Position numbers and translations under genes: made by a program. Below the pieces are notes generated by a model. That model did not search any database. It was not told the DNA's origin and saw only the letters and a program-made list of their open reading frames with translations. Positions 52,621 through 64,000 of a stretch of DNA of 64,000 bases are shown piece after piece (position 1 is the first letter of the stretch; each line of letters starts with the position of its first letter). The DNA comes from Heliocidaris tuberculata. Its lineage: Eukaryota; Echinodermata; Echinoidea; Camarodonta; Echinometridae. Location: NCBI GenBank assembly GCA_025618425.1, contig CM046835.1, positions 20,655,076-20,719,075 on the forward strand, read 5' to 3'.

Positions 52621-52849
52621 AAGCGCCTTTCTGCCCAATGCCGCCGCGGTGTGAAAGGAACAACAACAAAAAAAGAAAAAAAAGGCGCATACCTTCATTG
52701 GCTGGTTGGCATATTTCTGCGCGTGTCTTGACATGTGATTAACGGACTGCTCGTCAAATGAGGTCACAAGCCCAATTTTATGAATGAAAATGTTGATCGC
52801 GCGCACTCTAGACATCCTTTGCCTCCCACTGCCTTGCTTTTCACTTTCG

Positions 52850-53270
52850 CATGAATAATGGAGGATATTATTTTGGATATATCGCTCATGTACTGATTTC
52901 AGTAATTTCTTACTTCTTTGCTAAAGTTTCAGGAAATTGTGAGTGTCAGATCAAGCTCGTTTATGTTAAAAACATCTGTTAGTGTACGAGTAATATGAGA
53001 TGCCACATGCGAGTATGGAGCGACTGTTGAATATGCATGAGTTTGAAAACTACGCCCGTTTAATAATCGCTTGTTCTGTAATAATACAAAACTGCCCAAT
53101 CTTGAATATACAAATTATAACGTGGATGTGAAAGGCGACACTTGAGAAATGGTCGGTCAACATATATATACGTGTATGTTATTATGTGGTTACGATCAGG
53201 GATATGCAGGCAGCAAGATGGTCGTGAGCATTATATCAAGCACCATGCACAACTATTTTCGTAAACATCG
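52850..53270. other. Unassigned interior of the 4.3-kb element
   Basis: Nothing gene-like. Confidence 0.35.
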
Positions 53271-53278
53271 TGCAATTA

Positions 53279-53537
53279 TCATTGACGGATCCGGAGGGGG
53301 AAGGGGGGTGCGCAGCTGGCCTGTAACCCCCCCCCCCCCCCTCCCCGACGAAAAGAGCTCATGGAAGCATGTGTGAAGCTTTCTTTGGGGCCGTCTTTAG
53401 TGCCCTTCCTTTTGGGGAAAGTGCCGAAAAAGACACCTAAAAATGCTACTCACCATTTTTGTTTGCTTGTCACAAAATTTTAGAGTTGGTGTCACACCCC
53501 CCCCCCCCCCCCCCGGTAAATCCTGGATCAGCCCCTG
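53279..53537. mobile_element. hAT-type MITE (259 bp) with 8-bp duplication
   Basis: Perfect TGCAATTA on both sides (53271-53278, 53538-53545). Right end CAGGGGCTGATCCAGG (inverse) against left TCATTGACGGATCCGG, a weak inverted repeat. C tracts near both ends (about 53327-53341 and 53497-53514). Confidence 0.7.
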
Positions 53538-54387
53538 TGCAATTACTACAGTTTAAAAAAAACTTCTAAGATCTTTAAATGCAATTAAAAATGATGGAAA
53601 CCAACATGAAAATAAAACATTAACAATAACAAAGATGGCAATGAAACAACTCGTTCCGTTTTCAAGCCGGTATACATAAGTGGCACCTGTCGGTGTCGGA
53701 CCTGTATGCGTGGACAGAAAGGACATATCTAAAGTTAAATTACACCAAATGTAATTAATAAACATTAAAATACAGTTGAATACTATCAGCATACATGTAC
53801 TATTAAGTAACTACAAGCACTTCCAATGTAAATTCGCGCAATGCATGCACTTCCACGGATGAATTTGGTCTTCGAATGTATGTTTTATGAAATGAGTGAG
53901 TTACCAAGTGCTCCATGTTTGAGTATGAACATATGATTTTTTTTTGATGTAAATATAACTGGCTCAATAATGTGCATATCCTGACCAATTGTGTACAAGG
54001 TAAAATAAAAATCGTACGTGTACATCGTGAAACTCACTGTCCCGCATGCATGTATCGTTTTGAGTCATTAAACAATGGCGCGCGATCCCGTACATCTTTG
54101 CAAAGTTAGCTATTATGACGTCACAATGCTTTTTTTTTTTTTAATAGGGCGTGCGACTTTCGAGAGTTATGCGCGCTTGCAGACTCAGCACACGCATCGG
54201 TTATTCACCGAAACTAATTCGGTAAGCCAGCGGTGAGCCATCGGTGAGCCAACGGGAAGCTAGCGGTGAGCTTTCGGTGAGGCACCGAACATCGGGGATC
54301 GGGGAGATACCGTTCACCGTTCACCGTTCGTTGTTCGGTGCGGTTAACGGAGCGACACCGATGCCAAAACCTGTAAGCGGTAGTGTA

Positions 54388-56818
54388 CATGTATCAAAAT
54401 GAAAATGGGCTCTTTATTCATTTTGTGTACCATTGTTTAAAGTCAGACAAAGAAAAGATCCTGGACAAAAAAAAAAAAACTGTTTATGGTACCAATAATA
54501 TTTCATAGCTTTCTAGAAAGCTTGATTTATGCTCTGAATATTTTGAATATCCACATAGAATTCCCTGGTGAAGCAGTGTGCAATCTAATAACCTACATGT
54601 ACATGTAGGTTGTCACATCTTTGATATCAGTAAGCTAAATTAGAGATGACCAAAAGTCATTACCCTTCAAGTTCATACATGTACCATGTACATCAGCCAC
54701 CAAAAGACTAAGAAGCACAAGCTCTAAGTTCAGATCAGGACAGTTTGGATTATGATCTGAACGACATGTTAACATCATGTAACGTCCGAAACGATACATT
54801 GCATACACTGTTTTTCATAAAAAGTACATTCTACCATACATGTATGCTAAACAGAATATAAGTTTAAGTGAATTTTTTGAGAGGTTTCAGTGACTACAAT
54901 TGCTATTAGGTTCATATCTTGCAAGTTTACATCACTTATACATTTTAAGTGCATGTACATGTAAGTACACCTTTGACACCAAATTGAGTAGCTGATAGAG
55001 ACAACTATGTGCTAAACTGCACATTTGTATAGATTTATATTTTGCATAAATGTAATAAATTATTGAAAGAGTATTTTACTGCCAACAAGTATTGTGACAG
55101 ACCAATTATACCACAACAAAAGAAATAAAAATGATGAAAACCATAATGTTAACAGAATGTAACGTCCGAAACGTCAAGGGTGTTACAAATGGAAATCGTC
55201 AGACGATGCACCCGTTCCCAATTTTTTTTGTATCTATCTATCTTATATCATCACTTGCTTAGATAAAATAAGTTTGACTTAAGGAAAGTACATGTACATT
55301 CTACCATACATGTATGTAATAAGAACTTTCAGTTGTCAAACCCCAAATTTAGGGCTCTTTTTAACTTTCAAGTGATGTAAAATTTATATTTTTCCAGATA
55401 GAAACTCAAAATTTTCCATGAATAAGCTCTGAAGCACATTCTAAATGAATATTATATATCATTGATATAATTTGTAACAAATTAGTTTGATATCACAGTT
55501 ATAATATATGCTATATTGAGGAGTAAAATTGTAAAACTCATAATGTTCATGTCTGTCCACTAAATATGGAGATAGATTAAGCTCCAAAATTGGCATTTCT
55601 CAAAAATATGAATAGTCTTGATACTCAAAATACATGCTTGAAGTGTGTAAACATAATTTCATTTTAACCCTCTTTGTGGACATATTTCGTATATATGTTA
55701 AAAAAACCAGAGCCATGTACATGTACATGTACATGTACCTCATCCTATATGCTGCTTGCTATTGCAGTTACTCGCTGTGTTCACAATAGGAAGCAGACTA
55801 CATGATTATATAGCAGACTACACTATCTACGTGTGTGTTTGATATTGCCCCCCCCCCCAACAACAAAAAAAAAAATAGCTGGTGACAAACAATTTTTCAC
55901 ATTTTCTGTCATATAGTGTAAGGTTCGATCCTTCCTCTTTCTTCCTCTATCTCAAGCTTCCCAATCTAAATAAATCAAATGATTAAAAACATAGGTTTAG
56001 TCATGTACATGTAGCTTGCACTGGCCATGCCATGCTGCTATACAGCCAGGTCAATGTAATTGAAAGAGCCTGGCACTTCCCTATACACCATACACATAAC
56101 AACACAGCACAAACTCTCATAGACACACACACACACACACACCACATACATTCCAGACACTGTTGCCTGTTGACCAGTGTTCTCCCACTGAAAAAATTCT
56201 AAGGGTCAAAGAGGTCAGGGGTGATAAGATCAGAATGCTGAATACACCGACATGTACCAAGGAGTTATCACAGAACTCCTTGCATGTACAAATGTACCAA
56301 GGAGCTTCAAGAGCTGGAGTTCTAACTGGCAACAAATTACATGTACATGCACAAAAGAATCTGCAAGTGCGCTGTAGCCTTTGATGTCCGATGTTCCAAA
56401 CCGCCAACTTCATGGGAAAGCTTGAGCAGTGATTTTTGTCACAAATGAAGTATCGAGAATATTTCACTTTTTATTTGAATAAACAAAGTGTCATTTTCAC
56501 ATATGATAAAATTGAATACAAAATCCTAATTGTGTCCAAAAATTTGTGGAAAAAAGGTAAAATTTTATAATCCTAAAATCCTGTATTTGACACTCTTCCG
56601 ATTACTCCCTGCAAACGAAAATAAAAATGGCAATTGTTCAAGTACAGTTAAGTATGATGTCATATCAGTTTAGTGCCCACACATGCCCAGTCACGCAATT
56701 TTGATTCATATATCAGGAAATTTTGTACAATTTCTTTTCGCTTGCCCCCAGTAAAGGTACATGTACACGTAAGCACTGTGAACTGCTCATATCATCAGAC
56801 CAGTGATAGCGAAAAGTA
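54388..56818. other. AT-rich DNA with two GTAACGTCCGAAAC units
   Basis: GTAACGTCCGAAACG at 54779 and 55160, each followed by ACATTCTACCATACATGTAT after 60-140 bp, so a decayed tandem duplication of about 380 bp. Short (CA)n at 56124-56142. No gene. Confidence 0.45.
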
Positions 56819-56826
56819 TTTATCAT

Positions 56827-57805
56827 CAGTGGCGGCACCAAGGGGGGGCATGGGGGGGCATTTGCCCCCCCCCCCCAGTCAGAAGCTTTGCCCCCCCAGT
56901 TGCCCCTCCAATAATTTTCGGAATGAAAAAAAAAATAAAAGGGTGGAATATGAAAAAGAAAAGAAAAGGAAAGAAAAAAGTGAAAAAGGAATGGAGAAAA
57001 GAAGGAAAAAGAAAGAAAACGGAAACTTGGAAAGCAGTGGCGGCATCAAGGTGGGGGGGGGGGGGCATGGGGCAAATTTGTTCGCTCACCTCGTGTAAAT
57101 ATCCTCATATTTGGGTAGTTTTATAGCCGAATAATTTCTGTACATTTCTACTATAACAGTGTCAAAATTTTTGCTCGCTCGCTTCGCTTGCTCGCTATAC
57201 AGGCCTATAACTCCCACCACATAATCAGGCCGCGAGATGATCAAATGTCCTCATATTGGGGTAGTTTTATAGCCAAATAATCATTTCTGTACATTTTCAC
57301 CACAAAAAAGTTTCAAAATTTTTGCCCGTTCGCAATGTATAACTACCACCTTATTATCGGGCAGCAAGATGCTCAAATGTCCTCATATCTGGGTAGTTTC
57401 ATAGCCGAATATAATTTCTGTACATTTTCACGACAAAGTTCGCAATAAATAACTACCACCTCATAATCGGGCAGCAAGATGCTCAAATGTCCTCATGCAT
57501 ATTGGGGTAGTTTAATAGCCGAATATGTAATTTCTGTAAATTTTTACTACGAAATATGTCAAAAATTTTGCTCGCTCGCTTCGCTCGCTCGCAGTATATA
57601 ACTAACACCTCATTATAATTGGGCAGTTCAGCTAGATGCTCAAAATGTCCTCATATATATCTGGGTAGGTTTATAGCCAAATATTCTGTACATTTTCACT
57701 ACAAAAAGTGTCAAAAAATTTTTTGTCCGCCCTTGCCCCCCCAACATTTTCTTTTGCCCCCCATTTGCCCCCCCCCCCACTTTAAAAATTCTGGTGCCGC
57801 CACTG
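56827..57805. mobile_element. hAT-type MITE (979 bp) with perfect 8-bp duplication
   Basis: Ends CAGTGGCGGCACCA and TGGTGCCGCCACTG, TTTATCAT on both sides (56819-56826, 57806-57813). A second internal CAGTGGCGGCATCAAGG at about 57034 suggests a nested or duplicated left end. G and C tracts lie near both ends. Confidence 0.9.
57095..57720 (+). repeat. Tandem units of about 130-150 bp inside the hAT MITE
   Basis: Four to five diverged copies of a block with TGTCCTCATAT, GGGTAGTTTTATAGCC, TTTCTGTACATTTTCACTAC and GCTCGCTCGCTTCGCTCGCT. Confidence 0.85.
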
Positions 57806-57813
57806 TTTATCAT

Positions 57814-58205
57814 TACAAAAGCATATTTTCCTTTGCAGCCAGGCAGGAATCTTTTGTCTTCTTATCTGCAAGGAAGCACATGCCTGACATATTTTTCCTT
57901 GGCGGCTTCGAATATGGTTACTTCAAAGGGAATGAGCTACATGTACATGTACATGTGACTCCAGCTCTTGAATCTCCTTGCATGTACATACCAGAGAAGT
58001 TCTCTGTACATACTATACATGTATGTGACTGGCAACAAATCCAGTGATCATGTTTTTCTCCAAGTTTGAGATCAAGCAGGCAAAAAATGGCAAATTCTGG
58101 TCAATGACAGCATGGACAGTCAGATGACCAGCACTGGATAGTTTCTGTGTGTAAACCCTTGTCATTCGTAACTCATAGAATTTATGCTGTGACTCGTACT
58201 GTACT
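57814..58205. other. Unassigned DNA
   Basis: Shares short words (CCTTGCATGTACA, ACTGGCAACAAAT) with 56280-56340, perhaps an old duplication. The call is weak. Confidence 0.3.
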
Positions 58206-58297
58206 GTACTGTTAGGCCAGGAGCCTGTCCCCAAATAGTCACCCCATTGAGATTTGACCCTTTAAAGTTACTTAGACCATCCATCTCATTCACAAAA

Positions 58298-59571
58298 GGT
58301 GCGTCTCCATCAGCCCGAGTTTGCTCAAGCTCGAGATTCTAGCCCAATCAGCGCTTCTCAAGAAAAAAGTCAGAGCTTGAAAAACCCCGTCTCCATCAGC
58401 CCGAGTCGAGCGATTCCCGCTCGTTCTTGGAATAAACTCGAGCTTCAGAGCATGCACACAAGTTCGAAGATGGAAAATTAAAAAAATATGTAGGATAAAT
58501 GAAGAGAAAAGAGCAAAGAAATACATAAGGAACAGATAAAAAGAGAGAAGGAAAAACAAAGAAATACATAAGAATAGAAATAAGGATAGAATAGAAAACA
58601 AAAAAATACATAAGGAGAAAAAAGGAGAAGGAAAACAAAGTAATACATCAGAAACAAAGAAATACAGGGATATATAAAGAAAAGATAAAAAGAGAGAAGG
58701 AAAACAAAGAAATAAAGGGAAGAGGATAAAATTGAAGAACAAAGAAATACATATGAATTGATAGAAGAGTAGACAACGGGAAAACAAAGAAATACAAAAG
58801 GAAAGTATAAAAGAAGAAAACAAAGAAATACATAAAAAATCATGAAGAAAAAGGATAACAAGAATAACAAAGAAATACATAAGAAATGAAAGAAGAATAA
58901 AAAGTGGGAAAGCAAAGAAATACATAAAGAAAAAGATAAAATAGGAAGAAGAACAAAGAAATACATTAGAATAGAAAAAAAGGAACAAATAATGGGGAAA
59001 ACAAAGAAATTATATAAGAAGAAAAAAAAAGAAGGAAAAACAAAGCAATACATAAGAAACAAAGAAATACATTAGAAAATGTAAAGAGAAGATGACAGAA
59101 AGAACAAAGAAATACATAAACAAAGAAAAGAGGATAGCAAGAAGAACAAAGAAATACATAAGAATAGAAAGAAGAATAAAGAATAGGGAAAACAAAGAAA
59201 TACATAAGGAGAAAAAAAGAAAGAAGGAAAAACAAAGGAATACATAAGGAAAAGATAGAAAGAGAGAAGAAAATCAAGAAATACATAAGGAAAATAACAT
59301 TTCTAGGATTGGTGTCATGAATAAATTAACCCGAGCCAAAACCCGAGTGCGTCTTCACCTGCGAATTAGTGGGCTAATTCGCCAAATATAGCATGCTATT
59401 TCACATAAAAACCCGAGTTGATAGGCTTCTAGCTCGAGCTAGAAACCCACGAAATAGCCAGCTAATTGCGTCTTCATTACAAATTAGCTCGAGCTATTTC
59501 TGATCGGGTTAGTTTCCTGGATCAGAATTAGCGGGCTATTTTGGAAACTTGGGCTGATGAAAACGGGCCTA
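58298..59571. mobile_element. 1.27-kb insertion with CATCAGCCCGAG ends
   Basis: Limits come from the uninterrupted right arm (CATTCACAGAAAGCTTGTCAG). Ends GTGCGTCTCCATCAGCCCGA and the inverse of GGGCTGATGAAAACGGGCC. Subterminal words TCGAGC/GCTCGA repeat. Superfamily unclear. Confidence 0.7.
58490..59300 (+). repeat. Purine-rich minisatellite (AAAGAAATACATAAG units)
   Basis: More than 15 units of about 40-60 bp with ACAAAGAAATACATAAG followed by variable GA/AA-rich sequence. The plus strand is over 90 percent purine plus scattered T. Complement frames give false membrane-like F, L, I and Y proteins up to 232 aa. Confidence 0.9.
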
Positions 59572-59929
59572 AACAGCTTGTCAGCTCGAATGAAGCCGTC
59601 GGGTTTGGCCCCCAGAGCCCCCCAAAAGGGCCCAAAAGCCAAGTCAATTTAAACCCATCTGGCATACATGTATGAGCCAAACTTTGTCAGAAGGAAGGTG
59701 TAAGACTATACATTACCAAAACACAAAAACTGACAAAACTTTCTGTCGGGATGGGTTGTCAGACCACCCCTAGAAATTTGGGGAAATTTTGGCCTTTAAG
59801 GCCCGTGGACTAAATTTTGTCAGAAGGACGAGGTTGGATGTACATGTGCATTACAAAAACAAAAACGGAAAAAAAAAAATCCATCAGGAAGGGGGTGTAA
59901 CAGGGTCTGAGCCATAAGTCCTGCCAACG

Positions 59930-60837
59930 CGACAGAACGGAATTTGATAGGATTTATTCTCCTCACCAGAAATTAAGAAATGCTACTACCTGCATACCTT
60001 TACTTATAAGTTTACAATGAAGAACAATTCCAACACAAGACTGATCATAATTCCGTTTCTATGATAGCGATAGAATGGTGAAATTTTGTAAGACAGATTC
60101 AAAGTAAAATTCTATCGAAGTTAAAATTGAAGACTAGCTATGTCTTGTGATTTTTTATTAGTATGATAGAGCACATTACATTCAAACATCAAGCTAAGAT
60201 TTAGGCCCAATCAATTCTTTTTAATTTGAAAATTGATGAATGGGTGTCGTGCAACATTTTCGAATGTTACGTGTATGTGTGATATAGATCGAACGCGAAA
60301 TAAACAACGGCATACACATACACAGTATAGCGCAAGCTAAAACGACCGGATCTACTTTATGGATTATATGTACAATCTCATCAAAGTAAACACACAAAAA
60401 AAAAATGACATGGTGAAAATATTGACTTATTGTGCAACGTTGGCATCCTAATTCTGAAAGATGGAATTGATATTCATACACTGTACTATGAAATATAAGG
60501 AGAGGGTGAAGAATTGTACATAGAGTGAAGAAATTTGGACTTTTCAGCCTTTGAAACAAAATAAGCAGAAATTTGTATATAACACTGATGTGCTTCTCTA
60601 TGGAACATCCGGGTACCGTGCTACTCCCGATCCCGCCCTTGACGTCACTGATACTGGACCTGTTTCGTGAGTGGTTTTCTAGGCAAAGAGAGGAGGCTAT
60701 TTTTCAACACTTCAATTGCGGATATCTAATACCCAGAAGATTTTTGTGATATGTTTTGTAAATGAACAAATTAAACTATGCTAGTCGTACATGTAGATAC
60801 CAAATTCATAGACATTTATTATCTTCGGATGTCTACT
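59930..60837. other. Unassigned centre of the inverted repeat
   Basis: Nothing recognisable. Confidence 0.35.
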
Positions 60838-60841
60838 CTAA

Positions 60842-61453
60842 AGGCCAAGTCAACACTAATATCAAGTTGATTTGAAGAAACAGAGTAAAATTAAACAAGG
60901 GGCATGCATGTAGCAGTGAAAATTTCACTGAAATCGGATGTAAAATAAGAAAGTTAAATGGCATTTTGAAGTTTTGCATTATTCCATGAAACAGTGATAT
61001 GCATAACATGGGTGGTATGCAAATGAGTGAACCGATGATGTCACACACTCACTTTTCCTTATGTATTTTATTAAATGAAATTTCAAGTATTTCAATTTTT
61101 ATGGATGTGATGATAAAGAATCTCTCCCTTGCATCAATATAAGTTACAATAATGATGATTTTACATGTTCCATATGGAGTCAAACCATGTTTTATATTAT
61201 TGAAGCAAAAAATGATACTTCATATAATAAAATACATAAGGAAAAGTGAGTGTCTGACATCATCAGTTCACTCATTTGCATACCACCCATGTTATACATA
61301 TCACTGTTTCAAGAAATAATGCAAAACTTCAAAATGCCAAAACTTTCTTTAGTTTCTTATTTAACTTCCGATTTCAATAAAGTTTTCACTGTTACGCTTG
61401 TTTAATTTACTCTGTTTATTCAAATCAACTTGATATTAGTGTGGACTTGGCCT
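60842..61453. mobile_element. TTAA MITE family E (612 bp)
   Basis: Inverted ends AGGCCAAGTCMACACTAATA continuing through TCAAGTTGATTTGAA. Flanks CTAA (60838-60841) and TTAA (61454-61457). Arms of over 200 bp are complementary. Other ends of this family lie at positions 1-22 and perhaps 63980-64000. Confidence 0.87.
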
Positions 61454-62149
61454 TTAAGATTATAAGGCAAAAAAGGGGGGTTTCCCCTACATCCAGAGCA
61501 TTTGGGCAGCAAAGCTTGGTTTAGGGGCATTTTGGAGTTTATTTCAGGGGTGTGTTACACCCCCTTCCCGACAGAAATTGTTGTCAGTTGTTATGTTTTG
61601 TAATGTACATCCATACCTCTTCCTTCTGAAAAAATTTGGTCCTCGGGCCTTGAAGGAAAAAATTTTCCCCAATCTTTAGGGGCGGTCTGACAACCCAAAT
61701 CGATAGAAAATTTTGTCAATTTTTGTGTTTTGGTATTTGTATAGTCATACATTTCCATCCGACAAAGTTTGGTACATATGCTAGATGGGTTGAAATCGAC
61801 CCAACTTTTGGGCCCTTTTGGGGGGGGGGGGCTCTGGGGGCCAAACCCAGATGCTTTGTTTGAGCTGACAAGCTTTCTGTGAATGACATGGATGGTGTAA
61901 GTAACTTTAAGGTCGAATCTCATGTAAAATGGGGTGACTATTTTGGGACAGGCTCCCAGACTACAGTATGTAGTTCCACTTGTCGATGCTTTATGACATA
62001 TTAAACCAGAGGTTGACAAAGTTAGGATACAGTATAGGAGATTTTGTTGAAATTTTGCAATAGGGTCTGTCTACTGTACACAGACTAGGCCAGTATTGTC
62101 TGCTACATGAACGAGATGAGTGAATACATGTACATGTAAGTTTATTAAC

Positions 62150-63375
62150 CATTATGAATGATGTTTGCATCCTACCGGGTACCCATTTAATAGGGCAAGT
62201 CCGGCCCCAAAATAACTTGCTTTTAATAGAAGCAGAAAAATTAGATAAACTGATCAAAAAAAGGGTTTGAGGAAAATCGGACAACTAATAAGAAATCTAG
62301 AAAAAAACAATTAAAAATCAGTAGACCAATTGGCAACTCGGTAATGAGTTGGGATGACATTGCCTCACAACACACCAATAATTTTTTTTGAAATATTAAT
62401 AATACAAATTTTCCATTTTTGTCCAAAAATATGATTTCCTCATAACTTAACCCAAGTTACATGTACATGTACATGTATGTATTAATACATTGTACTGTAT
62501 GTCTTTGCATATTATAAAATAACATCACAGTCATTACTTTACTGTAAAAATCAAGAAAAATATGATTTTTTTTTAAAAAGAATATTCAATAAAAATTAAT
62601 TAATATGTTGGGGGTTTTTTTAATCTCAATAATTTTGAGTCCATGAAATATTTAGTTTAAGGTGTATACATGTACATGTAAGTGAAACTTGGTTCAAGAG
62701 GCCATTTTCGTAATGCATTCAAATTTAATGCTTACCTTTTTTTCAAACTCCTAGTAACAAACTATTACATCCACCTGTTACAAGTCATTGTATTTCAATA
62801 GAATGCAGATTGCATACATTAAGTGTTGCTAGGTTTGGCAAGCCAAAATGTTTCCAATCTAACAATGCCTTATACATGCAATTCACAATCTGACTATTGA
62901 AAAAGAATAGGTTTTTACAGGTGAATGTAATAGTTTGTCACTAGGCAAACGTGCATAAATTTGAATACATTACGAAAATGGCCTATTTATGAGGGGAAAA
63001 AATTGAAGAAAAAAAATTTAAAAATGAAAATTTGTGTTATTAATATAAACAAAATAATTGGTGTGTTGTGAGGCTATGGCATCACAAACTCACAACCGAG
63101 TTACCAATTTGTCTAGTGATATTCTTTTTTTTTTCTTTTTTAGTTTTCATGTCATTTAAATTTTTAAAACTCTCTTATTAGTAGTCCAATTTTTCTCAAA
63201 CATTTTTGGATTCGTTTGTTTGATTTTTCTGTTTCTATTGAAAGCAAGTTACTTTGGGACCAGACTTGCCCTTTAACATCTGAGAAGAGCATAAAATGCC
63301 TTGCTCAAGGACATACATGTAAGTGCAGTGCAAGAGTCTGAACCTGTGACCTTTGCATTTCCAATCCAGTGAGTA
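62150..63375 (-). mobile_element. SINE-like repeat split by a TTAA element
   Basis: Left block GCATCCTACCGGGTACCCAT (62168-62187) and right block TGCCTTGCTCAAGGACATAC (from 63298) are adjacent in the SINE at 30730. A decayed B box (GGTTCAGACTC on minus) is near 63335. The outer limits are estimates. Confidence 0.6.
62191..63272. mobile_element. TTAA MITE family H (1082 bp)
   Basis: Ends AGGGCAAGTCCGGCCCCAAA and the inverse of TTTGGGACCAGACTTGCCCT, with inverted similarity for about 100 bp. TTAA at 62187-62190 and 63273-63276. It divides the SINE. Confidence 0.87.
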
Positions 63376-63975
63376 AACAACTTGACATTAAAGTGATTTG
63401 GTAACTTTGTAGCTCTAGGCTTAATAAACTCTGAGCTGCCTGGCCTTACATGCTATCAGTGTATGTACATTGTAATATGGTGTAAAAATGAAGCCCAGGG
63501 GGGGAAAAAAGCACTTCAAAATCATCATGCGCTTCCAAGTAAACATATGCAAGTGACCGGAAATGCCAGACTCATTTTCCCCCATTATCCATAGACTCAG
63601 TGTTAGACTAAAACGTATGGCCTTCGTAAATGGGAGTATTCAGTCATAGATATCTATTTAGCATTAATTTAAAAACCTTTCTATGCCTGGCTAGTTATTT
63701 ATCCTTCTGATCATCATTATACAAGACAGATCTCAAAATTCAACAATTTATTAAATCAAGTCATCCTTTTAACACCTCTATGGGGATAAAACATAGACTG
63801 CAAAATTACTACATGTACATGTACATGTACCTAGCATTAGTTAATACATACTGAGTAATGATTAATGAACATAATTAACATACATGTAGAAATGAAATAA
63901 CCAAAAATCATCTACATGTAGGCTCAATAATATGCATTTTCAAACAATTATGTTCGCATCAAATCAGCCACGTCT
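63376..63975. other. Unassigned AT-rich DNA
   Basis: ACATGTAC runs near 63810. No gene. Confidence 0.35.
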
Positions 63976-63979
63976 TTAA

Positions 63980-64000
63980 AAGTGATGTCCACACTGATAT
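63980..64000. mobile_element. Left end of a TTAA MITE (family E-like), cut by the window
   Basis: AAGTGATGTCCACACTGATAT follows TTAA (63976-63979) and resembles the family E end. Confidence 0.5.

Larger units (their letters stand above)
50070..54385. mobile_element. 4.3-kb TA-flanked element with long inverted ends (Tc1/mariner-like, non-autonomous)
   Basis: Ends CACTACCGCTTAAAGG and its inverse CCTGTAAGCGGTAGTG, flanked by TA (50068-50069, 54386-54387). Similarity continues inward for about 250 bp through GGTTTTGGCA and many GGTAAGG, GGTGAGC and GGTGAACGG words, ending near TGACGTMAC (50329 and 54117). A CACTACCG start with TA duplication fits Tc1-like elements. No transposase frame is present inside. 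It carries a minisatellite (50820-52620) and a hAT MITE (53279-53537). Confidence 0.8.
58219..61960. repeat. 3.7-kb inverted repeat split by two insertions
   Basis: GGAGCCTGTCCCCAAATAGT near 58219 is the inverse of 61940-61960. AAGTTACTTAGACCATCCAT pairs with 61885-61905, and TTTGGCCCCCAGAGCCCCCC at 59606 pairs with 61825-61845. The left arm is interrupted at 58298-59571, and the centre holds a TTAA element. Confidence 0.78.

Noticed and set aside
51340..52731. Ile/His/Ser-rich frames up to 152 aa
   Set aside because: Produced by ATC/ATT repeats in the minisatellite.
56673..57098. 141-aa frame with proline and lysine-rich parts
   Set aside because: It crosses the end of the hAT MITE and its homopolymer tracts.
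56280..58045. Possible dispersed duplication (CCTTGCATGTACA, ACTGGCAACAAAT in both blocks)
   Set aside because: Only short words match and order is only partly kept; alignment would be needed.
58290..59286. Long hydrophobic minus-strand frames (up to 232 aa) that look like membrane proteins
   Set aside because: They are translations of the purine-rich minisatellite; several overlapping frames look alike and none has a plausible start or family.

Overview
The window is eukaryotic, non-coding-rich DNA from a marine invertebrate, most likely a sea urchin or other echinoderm. The basis is AT-rich intergenic sequence full of ACATGTAC runs, many short TTAA-flanked elements, (AAT)n-tailed SINE-like repeats, TTAGGG-type telomeric motifs and a Ty3/gypsy gag. 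The exact species is not decidable from the text. A run of exactly 500 N (18171-18670) marks a scaffolding gap.

Almost everything that can be recognised is mobile-element DNA. Family letters are mine. (1) 1-16.8 kb: tail of a TTAA element, a 5'-truncated LINE on the minus strand (2815-3430), a 408-bp element butted against an 881-bp element (3.5-4.8 kb), a Helitron/HINE-like element with tandem units rich in AGGTCA (6.8-8.3 kb), a small TTAA element at 10.1 kb, a possible host 3' terminal exon pair (9.48 and 11.4 kb, weak), a hAT MITE with an 8-bp target duplication (11.7 kb), a TA-flanked mariner-type MITE (14.2 kb), an inverted AT-rich minisatellite (15.0 kb), and a LINE tail at 16.7 kb. 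(2) 17-28 kb: degenerate telomeric repeats, the gap, four related 590-bp fold-back elements (three here, the fourth at 32.1 kb), two exons of a minus-strand multicopy-type gene remnant carrying the motif HTHEDID, a nested fold-back cluster, a (GAAAAT)22 array, and two further TTAA elements. (3) 28.8-37.8 kb: three adjacent large palindromes, one a minisatellite hairpin flanked by a 9-bp direct repeat, one carrying repeated AAGATGGC motifs, one with 0.86-kb arms. (4) 40.2-49.3 kb: a complete LTR retrotransposon on the minus strand with nearly identical 3.4-kb LTRs, an intact gag-like frame, and only a broken RNase H scrap of pol. (5) 50.07-54.39 kb: a 4.3-kb TA-flanked element with long inverted ends and an internal ATC-rich minisatellite. 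(6) 55-64 kb: a second clear hAT MITE, a 3.7-kb inverted repeat with two nested elements, a SINE split by a 1.08-kb TTAA element, and the start of another TTAA element at the very end.

No intact host gene was found. The largest believable protein is the retrotransposon gag (328 aa). Most other open frames are artefacts of tandem repeats or of the palindromic elements. The main biological story is serial nesting: 408-bp TTAA elements sit on the TTAA of other elements in all three cases, the LTR element sits in a microsatellite, and SINEs and palindromes are themselves split by later insertions.
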